The notes under the pieces are model-generated. The model saw only the letters and a program-made list of their open reading frames with translations, searched no databases and had not been told where the DNA came from. This document shows, piece after piece, positions 1 to 5,345 of a stretch of 9,114 bases of DNA. The stretch spans positions 1-9,114 of the forward strand of contig CAYLZN010000239.1 of the NCBI GenBank assembly GCA_964387935.1. Reading direction: 5' to 3'. Position numbers and translations under genes: made by a program. Position 1 is the stretch's first letter, and each line of letters opens with the position of its first letter. Source of the stretch: CAYLZN01 sp964387935 (lineage in GTDB: Bacteria > Acidobacteriota > Vicinamibacteria > Vicinamibacterales > JAFNAJ01).

Positions 1-693
1 TACACCTACGACGACATGGTGCGCGCCCAGCACCGCCTGCTCACGGAGCACCTCGGCGTCGGCCACCTGTGGCTGGTCATGGGCACGTCGATGGGCGGGA
101 TGCACACCTGGCTGTGGGGCGAGATGTATCCCACCTTCATGGATGGCCTCGTGCCGCTCGCCTCGGTGCCCACCGCCATCGTCGGGCGGAACCGGATGAT
201 GCGGAAGATGATCATGGACGCGATCCGCAACGACCCGGCCTGGAACGGGGGCGACTACACCGGGCCGCCGCGGCTGGGCCTGACCGCCGCGATCAACATC
301 CTGCTGATGATGAGCAGCGTCCCCCTGCAGTGGCACGCGCTCGCGCCGACGCGGGAGAAGGCCGACGCGTTTGTCGAGGACCAGGTCCAGCGGCGGCTGC
401 AGACCACCGACGCCAACGACATGCTCTACCAGTTCGACTCGTCTCGGGAGTACGACCCCTCGACGAACCTCGAGCGCATCGAGGCGCCGCTGCTGGCCAT
501 CAACTCTGCAGACGATCAGGTCAACCCGCCGGAACTCGGCCTGATGGAGCGGCTGATGCCGCGCGTCGCGCGAGGTCGGTACCTGCTGATTCCAATCTCG
601 GAGCGGACGCGCGGCCACAGCACCCACACCTGGGCGGCCGTGTGGAAGCCCGAGTTCGCGGCGTTCCTCAGCGGCCTGCCCAGGCTGCCGTGA
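1..693 (+). CDS. MetX-like alpha/beta-fold hydrolase, 5'-truncated by the window edge
   Basis: The reading frame is open from base 1 to a TGA at 691-693, giving the last 230 residues of a protein whose N-terminus lies outside the window. The nucleophile elbow GTSMGGMH places the likely catalytic Ser at codon 30. An NSADDQVNPPE segment carries the candidate acid (Asp 171 or 172), and RGHSTHTW near the C-terminus supplies the His (206 or 209). The order and spacing are those of the homoserine O-acetyltransferase (MetX)-like branch of the alpha/beta hydrolases. A Met-rich cap region (MMRKMIMDAIRND, then INILLMMSS) sits between Ser and Asp. Full-length relatives are roughly 350 residues, so about a third is missing. 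Many members of this branch are hydrolases of unknown substrate rather than true MetX, and nothing here suggests methionine biosynthesis, so I give no gene symbol. It converges on the cytochrome gene with a 4-bp gap and no visible terminator. Family is fairly sure; substrate is unknown. Confidence 0.85.
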   Translation, partial: YTYDDMVRAQHRLLTEHLGVGHLWLVMGTSMGGMHTWLWGEMYPTFMDGLVPLASVPTAIVGRNRMMRKMIMDAIRNDPAWNGGDYTGPPRLGLTAAINILLMMSSVPLQWHALAPTREKADAFVEDQVQRRLQTTDANDMLYQFDSSREYDPSTNLERIEAPLLAINSADDQVNPPELGLMERLMPRVARGRYLLIPISERTRGHSTHTWAAVWKPEFAAFLSGLPRLP

Positions 694-697
694 CCCG

Positions 698-1978
698 CTA
701 CCGGACGACGACGGCCGCCGCGGCGACGGGCTTGCCCTTGCGGTCGCGCAGTTCAGCGGCCATCGACTTGATTTCGGCCAGGTCGCGTTTCATCTCGCTC
801 CAGCCGTACCACAGCGCGTAGTCCGGGTTGGCGTGGAACGTGCCCTGGAACGCCCGCATCCGGTGTTCCAGGAACATGACGAACAGCGTGTTCTCGATGG
901 GCGTGGGCGCATCGTGGAACGCGAGCAGATCCGGGAATGCCGCGGCGTAGCCCTGCGGCTTCGCGAGCACGCCTTCCTTGTAGAGTCCCGCGACGATCCC
1001 GATGGCCTCGGCCATCAGGCGATCGATCTCCCGGATCATGTCGTCGCCCTTGGCGAGTTCCGCCTTCGCGAACGACGGCGAGTGGCAGTTGCTGCACACC
1101 TGCTGAACCTTGTCCCGCTCGGCCTGCCACGCCTCCTGCGTGAGACGGGCGATGTCGGCGGCCTTGACCGCGTCGAGGCGGGCGGTCGGCTTGCCCGCGG
1201 GGTCGAGGACGCCGAGTCCCTGCAGGATCATCGCCCGATCGGCCGCCCACTGCTTGTCGTCGGGCATGGGCAGACGCACCGCGAGGAACCCCCACGCGGT
1301 CCGCACCTCGTGATTGCCGTCGGGCATGTGGCAGGTCTGGCACGTCGGCGCGGGGGTGCCCTCCGGCAGCGTGCCGTTCTGCCTGAGCAGGGCCCGCACG
1401 CCATGCTTGCTGGCCGAGTACATCTCCCACTGTGGGTGGTCGAATCCCATGTGGCACGTCTGGCAGGCCTGCGGCTGCTTCGCTTCCTTGACGGAGAACG
1501 TGTGCCTGGTGTGGCAGGCGTCACAGGAGGCATTGCCATGCAACTGGCCGGAGCTCGACAGCTGCTTCACGTCCGCCTCGCTCTTGAGCCCGATCTTGTG
1601 GCACCCGCCGCAGCCCTTCATCCCGGCCGTCATGGCCATCGGCTGCCAGTGGATGGTTGGCATCGCGTTCATCGACGCCCACGCCAGTGCGTGCTTGCCT
1701 TTCTTGAACTGCGCCACGCGCTCGGCGTGGCACATGTCGCACGTCTCGGGTGTGGGCAGCCTGGCCTTGGCAGCGTCCTGGGCCGTCTTGTGCTCGTCGC
1801 CGTGACAGGTGTCGCATCCGACATCGTTGCCGCTGTGTTTCGACAGCTTCCAGTCGGCGACGACTTGCGGCGACGACTTCTCATGGCACGACACGCAATC
1901 CTGCGCTGCGGTGCCCGGGGGAAGGAGGAACAGGAGGGTCGGAAGCGCACCCAGGAAGACGCCAGTTCTGCGGGTCAT
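698..1978 (-). CDS. Exported octahaem cytochrome c, hydroxylamine-oxidoreductase-like
   Basis: The 426-residue protein has eight CXXCH haem-binding motifs, starting at residues 28 (CVSCH), 55 (CDTCH), 80 (CDMCH), 123 (CGGCH), 152 (CDACH), 172 (CQTCH), 213 (CQTCH) and 295 (CSNCH). Additional His residues that could be distal ligands lie between them. The crowded N-terminal haems, the lone eighth haem before a mostly helical haem-free C-terminus, and the length match the octahaem HAO-like family. A signal peptide (MTRR, hydrophobic core, PPGTAA then QD) predicts export, with haem attachment in the periplasm. The open frame extends upstream to 2053, but I chose the ATG at 1978 because it begins the signal peptide and has a GAGGTG ribosome-binding site. 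In true HAO a C-terminal Tyr crosslinks the catalytic haem 4; Tyr387 and Tyr391 (NPDYALWYG) are candidates, but I cannot tell which, if any, is equivalent. The reaction could be oxidation of hydroxylamine or hydrazine, or reduction of nitrite or hydroxylamine. It lies 79 bp downstream of the ligase gene on the same strand; no quinol-oxidising partner cytochrome is visible. Confidence 0.85.
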   Translation of the reverse strand: MTRRTGVFLGALPTLLFLLPPGTAAQDCVSCHEKSSPQVVADWKLSKHSGNDVGCDTCHGDEHKTAQDAAKARLPTPETCDMCHAERVAQFKKGKHALAWASMNAMPTIHWQPMAMTAGMKGCGGCHKIGLKSEADVKQLSSSGQLHGNASCDACHTRHTFSVKEAKQPQACQTCHMGFDHPQWEMYSASKHGVRALLRQNGTLPEGTPAPTCQTCHMPDGNHEVRTAWGFLAVRLPMPDDKQWAADRAMILQGLGVLDPAGKPTARLDAVKAADIARLTQEAWQAERDKVQQVCSNCHSPSFAKAELAKGDDMIREIDRLMAEAIGIVAGLYKEGVLAKPQGYAAAFPDLLAFHDAPTPIENTLFVMFLEHRMRAFQGTFHANPDYALWYGWSEMKRDLAEIKSMAAELRDRKGKPVAAAAVVVR

Positions 1979-1981
1979 GAG

Positions 1982-1987
1982 CACCTC
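1982..1987 (-). promoter_or_regulatory. Shine-Dalgarno of the octahaem cytochrome gene
   Basis: Read on the minus strand this is GAGGTG, complementary to the 16S rRNA 3' end, with GAGG ending 5 nt before the ATG at 1978. It is the clearest ribosome-binding site in the window and decides the start over the upstream in-frame ATG at 2053. That upstream start would add 25 Arg- and Ser-rich residues ahead of the signal peptide. Confidence 0.7.
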
Positions 1988-2057
1988 GCTCGAAGCTGGG
2001 GGGCGCGACAAACTACCACGAGCCGTCCGGGCAGCTCGTATGGCGCGGATCATACAT

Positions 2058-3596
2058 CTACCGCATCGTCCGGGCGTGAAGCGCCTGCACCGTCTCGAAC
2101 GTATCGGCCTCCGAGGCGGGCTTGTCCGTGCGATACCGCTTCACGCGCGCGAACCGCAAGGCGAGGCCACCTGGATACCGCGGGCTCACCTGGATGTCGT
2201 TGAATGCAACCTCGACCACGAGCTCCGGGCGTACGCACACCGTGTAGTCGTCTCGCGCGAGTTCCCGTGCGAGCAGTTCCCGCGTCTGCCATGCGAGCAC
2301 CTCGTCGGTCAGGCCCTTGAAGGTCTTCCCGAGCATGACGAACGCGCCGCCGGCCGGGTCACGGGCGCCGAGGTGCAGGTTGCTCAGCCACCCCTGCCGG
2401 CGCCCGCTGCCCCACTCGGCCGCGAGCACGACGAGGTCCAGCGTGTGGGCGGCTTTCACCTTCAGCCACGCGGAGCCGCGACTGCCCGCCTCGTACGGCG
2501 CGACCACGGACTTGGCCATCACGCCCTCGTGACCACGTGCCAGCGCCTCGGCCAGGAACCGCGCGGCAGCGTCGGGCGTGGAGACCCGGGTGCTCGGGAC
2601 CACGAGCGGGGCGGCGACCACGTCTGTCAGGCACGCGAACCGCTGCGCTTGCGGGTCGTCCAGCAGTACCTGACCGTCCCGGTACAGCGCGTCGAAGAAG
2701 AACGGTGTCAGCGGCAGCTCTGCGCGCAGCGCGTCGATGTCGCGTGTGCGTCCGACGCGTCGCATGGTCGTCTGGAACGGCTGCGGTGACCCGTCGGGCC
2801 GCAGCGCCAGCACCTCGCCGTCGAGGATCAGCGAGGCAGCCGGCAGCGCGCGGACGACGCCGACGACCTCGGGGACGGCTGGCGTGACGTCCCGCAGGTG
2901 GCGTGAGAACACCCGCACCTCTTCGCCCAGCTTGTGGACCTGCACCCGCGCCCCGTCGAGTTTGAATTCCAGCGCAGCCTCGCCCAGGCCCTCGAGCGCC
3001 GCTTCGACCGAGGGTGCGGAGTCCGCGAGCATGGGCCGGATGGGGCGCAGCAACTGCACCGTGCAGCGGGCCAGGCCGGCATCGCCTTCCACGAGCGCGG
3101 TCCGCGCGACCTCCGGCAGGCTGCCGCTCATCATGACCGCGCGACGGACGCGCGCCGCAGGTACCGACGCGGCCAGCGCCACGGCCTCGGTGAGCACGCC
3201 GTCGAGCGCACCCTGGCGGAGGTCACCATGGAGCAGCCGCACCAGGAACTCCTGCTCCTCACGGGTCGCGCGCGCGAGCAGATCGCGCAGCCGCGACACA
3301 CGGGCCTGCACGGCTCCCGTGCCGGACACCGCGGCGATGTGTTCGAAGGCGGCCTCGACCTCGCGCAGGCTCAGCGTGGCGGTCTCGGCTGGCGGAGGCG
3401 TCGCGGCGGAGGCGATGGCGGCGTGGCCGAGCCCGAGCACCCGCGGTCGCGTGTCACCGACGAGACACGATGCCGCGAACTCGAGGTCTCCCGGTTCGAG
3501 GCGGCGCAGCAGGTCAGCCAGGTGCGCCGTCTTGTCGAGGCGGCCGGCGACGCCCGACACCGCCCGGGACACTCCGACGAGTTCAGCGAACAGCAT
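2058..3596 (-). CDS. lig: ATP-dependent DNA ligase (LigB/archaeal-type)
   Basis: This 512-residue protein seals nicks in DNA through a covalent ligase-AMP intermediate. Nucleotidyltransferase motifs appear in order: motif I EFKLDGAR with the adenylated Lys212; motif III LILDGEV (Asp259, Glu261); motif IIIa FFFDALY (300-305); motif IV EGVMAKS (from Glu357); and motif V WLKVK (377-381). A C-terminal OB-fold follows, with the motif VI-like LRFARVKRYRTDKP near 480-493. Residues 1-190 are an Ala/Leu-rich helical DNA-binding domain typical of the roughly 500-residue archaeal and mycobacterial LigB type. It is complete and all key residues are present. ATP ligases in bacteria accompany the essential NAD-dependent LigA and are usually accessory repair enzymes. 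The ATG overlaps the upstream esterase gene by 14 bp and has no good Shine-Dalgarno, suggesting translational coupling. The stop is TAG at 2058-2060. None of the usual partners (Ku, polymerase domain, or the Lhr-like helicase/exonuclease/PdeM cluster) is in the window. Confidence 0.93.
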   Translation of the reverse strand: MLFAELVGVSRAVSGVAGRLDKTAHLADLLRRLEPGDLEFAASCLVGDTRPRVLGLGHAAIASAATPPPAETATLSLREVEAAFEHIAAVSGTGAVQARVSRLRDLLARATREEQEFLVRLLHGDLRQGALDGVLTEAVALAASVPAARVRRAVMMSGSLPEVARTALVEGDAGLARCTVQLLRPIRPMLADSAPSVEAALEGLGEAALEFKLDGARVQVHKLGEEVRVFSRHLRDVTPAVPEVVGVVRALPAASLILDGEVLALRPDGSPQPFQTTMRRVGRTRDIDALRAELPLTPFFFDALYRDGQVLLDDPQAQRFACLTDVVAAPLVVPSTRVSTPDAAARFLAEALARGHEGVMAKSVVAPYEAGSRGSAWLKVKAAHTLDLVVLAAEWGSGRRQGWLSNLHLGARDPAGGAFVMLGKTFKGLTDEVLAWQTRELLARELARDDYTVCVRPELVVEVAFNDIQVSPRYPGGLALRFARVKRYRTDKPASEADTFETVQALHARTMR

Positions 3597-4263
3597 GGAC
3601 GCGCGTCAGGAACGCCGCAGCCTCGCGGCGGAACACGTCGGTCCACGTGTGCCCGCCGTCGAACTCGCAGATGGTGGTCTCGGTCCCGTGTTCGGCGAGC
3701 CAGGCGCGATCCGTGGCGAACTGCTCCCTCGAGTACCACTGGTCGTCGGTCCCGCGCGCGAGCAGGACGGGCGGGAGCCGCACGTCGTCGTGTCGAATCT
3801 CGGGCGGGATGTCGCCGCCCAGCGCCAGGACCGCCCGGCAGGACTCCTCGTGCGCGCCAGCCCGGAACGCCATCGCGACCCCCTGCGAGAAGCCGAGGAA
3901 GACGAGCGGGAGGTCCCTCCCGCCGGTCTCGTCTGCGCGTGGCGTGAGCGCTTCGCGCACGCGCCCGACGACCGCCCGCACGTAAGCCACGTTGTCGGCG
4001 ATCGCCAGCTCCCGGTCCTGGCTGGTCATCCAGTGCGCGGCGACGTCGCCAGCTTTGGTGTAGAAGCGCAGCAGGCCCTGGACCGACACCAGCCCCCAGC
4101 GGTCTGCGCCCGGGATGGACTCGAGATCGGTCAGGAACCCGTCGGCGGTCTGCGCGTAGCCGTGGAACCCCACCAGCAGGCCCGTGCGCGGTGTCGTGGA
4201 CGCCGTGTCGCGGACGAGGAAGCGGCCGTGAATGGTCGTGGGAATCGTGTGAACCGAGGGCAC
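3583..4263 (-). CDS. Carboxylesterase/phospholipase-like serine hydrolase (PF02230 type)
   Basis: This is a compact 226-residue alpha/beta hydrolase without signal peptide or membrane segment, so probably cytoplasmic. Visible elements are an oxyanion-hole HG in LVGFHGYAQT (His34-Gly35), the nucleophile GFSQG with Ser126, the acid in ARGTDDQWY (Asp173 or 174), and the His in FDGGHTWTD (His205). The GFSQG elbow, the late GTDD segment and the length match the phospholipase/carboxylesterase family that includes YpfH, whose members hydrolyse short-chain esters or lysophospholipids. The substrate cannot be read from sequence. I take the start as GTG (4263-4261), the only candidate downstream of the in-frame TGA and ahead of the first strand; a GAGGA lies rather far upstream (about 13 nt). 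The stop lies inside the ligase gene (14-bp overlap), so the two are almost certainly co-transcribed. A functional link to DNA ligation is not evident. Confidence 0.85.
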   Translation of the reverse strand: MPSVHTIPTTIHGRFLVRDTASTTPRTGLLVGFHGYAQTADGFLTDLESIPGADRWGLVSVQGLLRFYTKAGDVAAHWMTSQDRELAIADNVAYVRAVVGRVREALTPRADETGGRDLPLVFLGFSQGVAMAFRAGAHEESCRAVLALGGDIPPEIRHDDVRLPPVLLARGTDDQWYSREQFATDRAWLAEHGTETTICEFDGGHTWTDVFRREAAAFLTRVHAVR

Positions 4264-4279
4264 GTCGTGATTGTAGTCC

Positions 4280-4360
4280 TCACCGACCCAGGTTCACCCT
4301 CGCGCCGATCATCACGCGCCGCGGGTCCACGAACACCGTCGGTTGCCCGAAATTCGGGTC
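4280..4360 (-). pseudogene. Orphan 3' end of a TonB-dependent receptor-like gene
   Basis: The minus strand reads DPNFGQPTVFVDPRRVMIGA followed by RVNLGR and a TGA (4282-4280). An NPxFG turn, a PRRVMIGAR stretch and an alternating beta-strand ending in an aromatic or hydrophobic residue resemble the final beta-hairpin of the large carboxypeptidase-regulatory-domain TonB-dependent receptors, judged from general family knowledge. Going upstream, the frame runs out of phase into the membrane-protein gene, whose own stop is at 4376-4374, so nothing of the receptor barrel remains. The residual homology therefore breaks somewhere near 4360-4376. I read this as a remnant left by a deletion or replacement that brought the membrane-protein gene in. 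With only 26 residues the match could be chance. No start or ribosome-binding site makes it a functional small ORF. Confidence 0.5.
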
Positions 4361-4373
4361 GCGTCCCCGGTGC

Positions 4374-5000
4374 TCACCGTCCGGCGCGCGTGCCGAGGAA
4401 CGCCAGCCGAGCTGCGAGCCCGATCATGAAGAGTCCGATGAACGGGCCGATATCGATCAGCCCGCGGTCGCCCGGCGGCCAGGGGAAGGTGGCAGCGTTC
4501 AGAACGATCAATGCCGCACCGAGGGCGGCCGAGGAGAGACCCCACCAGGGCCCGAGGCCGCGGCGCACCCGCATTGCCACCCCCGAGCACATGAGGGCGG
4601 TCCCGATCAACATGTCCCACGCCACATCAAGCCCGAGGTCGACCAGGCGCAGTCCCCGCCGCAACGCTCGGGCGGTCTGCTCCTCGAGCCCGGTTGTCAT
4701 CTCGCCGATGCCGGCACCCACCGCGAGCTGGACGACGATCATCCCGAGAACGGTCGCGAAGGCCGCAACTGCGAACACGATGCCGAGGCGGTTCGACGTG
4801 CTCTCGCGCTCGGCCGCGATGTAGCTGTAGAGACCATAGCTGTAGACGATGCCCAGGATGGGGAACGCGCTGACGACGAGCAGCGAGACCGACGTACCGA
4901 GCTGGGTCTCCGACCAGGGGACCAGAATGGCGAGGAGGTAGCAGGCCACCCCCATGATTCCCGCGATTCCGCTGCGGATCCAGAGGCGATGGTCGGGCAT
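4374..5000 (-). CDS. Six-TM integral membrane protein of unknown function
   Basis: The ORF codes for 208 residues. Hydrophobic segments lie at about 9-30, 36-58, 70-95, 120-143, 149-170 and 178-200, giving roughly six TM helices. Charged loops separate them (ERESTSNR before TM3; EEQTARALRRGLR before TM4). No catalytic or binding motif is visible and I do not recognise the family; it has the look of small DUF-type inner-membrane proteins. I chose the ATG at 5000 (MPDHRLWIRSG) because the first helix follows immediately and upstream in-frame sequence is low-complexity shadow of the intergenic repeat. There is no clear Shine-Dalgarno. A TATCAT hexamer (minus strand, 5016-5011) lies only 10 nt before the ATG, so the mRNA may be nearly leaderless; no convincing -35 accompanies it. 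The antisense frame upstream stays open far into the next gene (to 7283), which automated callers could wrongly fuse to this gene. Confidence 0.75.
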   Translation of the reverse strand: MPDHRLWIRSGIAGIMGVACYLLAILVPWSETQLGTSVSLLVVSAFPILGIVYSYGLYSYIAAERESTSNRLGIVFAVAAFATVLGMIVVQLAVGAGIGEMTTGLEEQTARALRRGLRLVDLGLDVAWDMLIGTALMCSGVAMRVRRGLGPWWGLSSAALGAALIVLNAATFPWPPGDRGLIDIGPFIGLFMIGLAARLAFLGTRAGR

Positions 5001-5050
5001 GACAGTGCCGATGATACCCGCAACGAGTGCCCGCCGGGCCCAACCTTCCC

Positions 5051-5079
5051 TTGCCAAACCCGCGCCCGGCGTGAAAGAT
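5051..5079 (+). promoter_or_regulatory. Candidate sigma70-like promoter
   Basis: TTGCCA (5051-5056, five of six to the TTGACA consensus) and AAAGAT (5074-5079, three of six to TATAAT but keeping the important A2 and T6) are separated by exactly 17 bp. Transcription would begin near 5086-5089, at or next to the ATG at 5089, implying a leaderless or near-leaderless message. It could serve the small ORF and the phosphoesterase/CotH pair. A weak box in GC-rich DNA can arise by chance. Confidence 0.25.
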
Positions 5080-5088
5080 CGTGCTCGC

Positions 5089-5274
5089 ATGGGGCGACTG
5101 GCGTGGTGTGCGTCAATGGCCGTGGCGCTGGCGGCGGCCGCGTCCGCGTCCGCGTCGGCGGAGCCGCCGCAGCCTCTGAAGACCGGCGAGGGTCCCGCTT
5201 CGACCAGCGTGTCTTCGACGAGTTGCGCGATGCCGCCGCGCGCCTCTGGCCCTGAGCCCCGAACCGAGCCTTGA
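5089..5274 (+). CDS. Possible small exported peptide, perhaps frameshifted
   Basis: The ATG at 5089 opens a 61-residue ORF with a signal-peptide-like start: MGRLAWCASMAVALAAAASA, then SASA followed by EPPQPLKTG. After about 5190 this frame becomes Ser/Pro-rich filler (PASTSVSSTS). The +1 frame instead reads RRGSRFDQRVFDELRDAAAR then LWP, ending at TGA 5253-5255, with more natural composition and G/C-rich third positions. One reading is that a 1-base indel near 5185-5195 splits a peptide of about 57 residues. Another is that this is non-coding GC-rich DNA. There is no ribosome-binding site; a candidate promoter lies just upstream. No family is recognised. Confidence 0.25.
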   Translation: MGRLAWCASMAVALAAAASASASAEPPQPLKTGEGPASTSVSSTSCAMPPRASGPEPRTEP

Positions 5275-5341
5275 GCCCCGAGCCCCGAGCCCCGAGCCCT
5301 GAGCCCTGAGCCCCGAGCCCTGAGCCCTGAGCCCCGAGCCT
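5273..5341. repeat. 7-bp tandem repeat GAGCCC(C/T), nine full units
   Basis: Nine consecutive heptamers run from 5273 to 5335, followed by a partial GAGCCT. The variable seventh base reads C C C T T C T T C, so units from 5287 onward follow a 21-bp higher-order pattern (one C unit, two T units). Diverged units precede it (a GAGCCCC at 5254-5260, then GAACC and GAGCC). The array ends 4 bp before the ATG at 5346. Because seven is not a multiple of three, translation of the opposite strand gives a seven-residue repeat (RAQGSGL/GARGSGL), which is a by-product and not a protein feature. Confidence 0.95.
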
Positions 5342-5345
5342 GTCC

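Larger units (their letters stand above)
5001..5345. other. Divergent intergenic region of 345 bp
   Basis: This stretch separates the minus-strand membrane protein from the plus-strand phosphoesterase. It contains a possible promoter (5051-5079), a doubtful small exported-peptide ORF (5089-5274) whose coding signal changes frame midway, a short GC hexamer run (cgtccg-type, about 5140-5158) within that ORF, and a heptamer tandem repeat (5273-5341). No tRNA, convincing terminator hairpin or mobile-element end was seen. Confidence 0.6.

Noticed and set aside
1979..2053. N-terminal extension of the cytochrome from an upstream in-frame ATG at 2053
   Set aside because: It would bury the signal peptide behind 25 Arg/Ser-rich residues, whereas the ATG at 1978 has a good Shine-Dalgarno.
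833..2203. A 456-codon plus-strand open frame opposite the octahaem cytochrome
   Set aside because: The opposite strand has eight CXXCH motifs and a signal peptide; this frame has no recognisable feature.
2737..4824. A 695-codon plus-strand open frame across the ligase and esterase
   Set aside because: It is antisense to genes with complete catalytic motifs, is Arg/Ser/Ala-rich, and shows no domain.
5273..5341. Heptamer array as a CRISPR or an integration site
   Set aside because: Units are 7 bp with no spacers, and no integrase or Cas gene is nearby.
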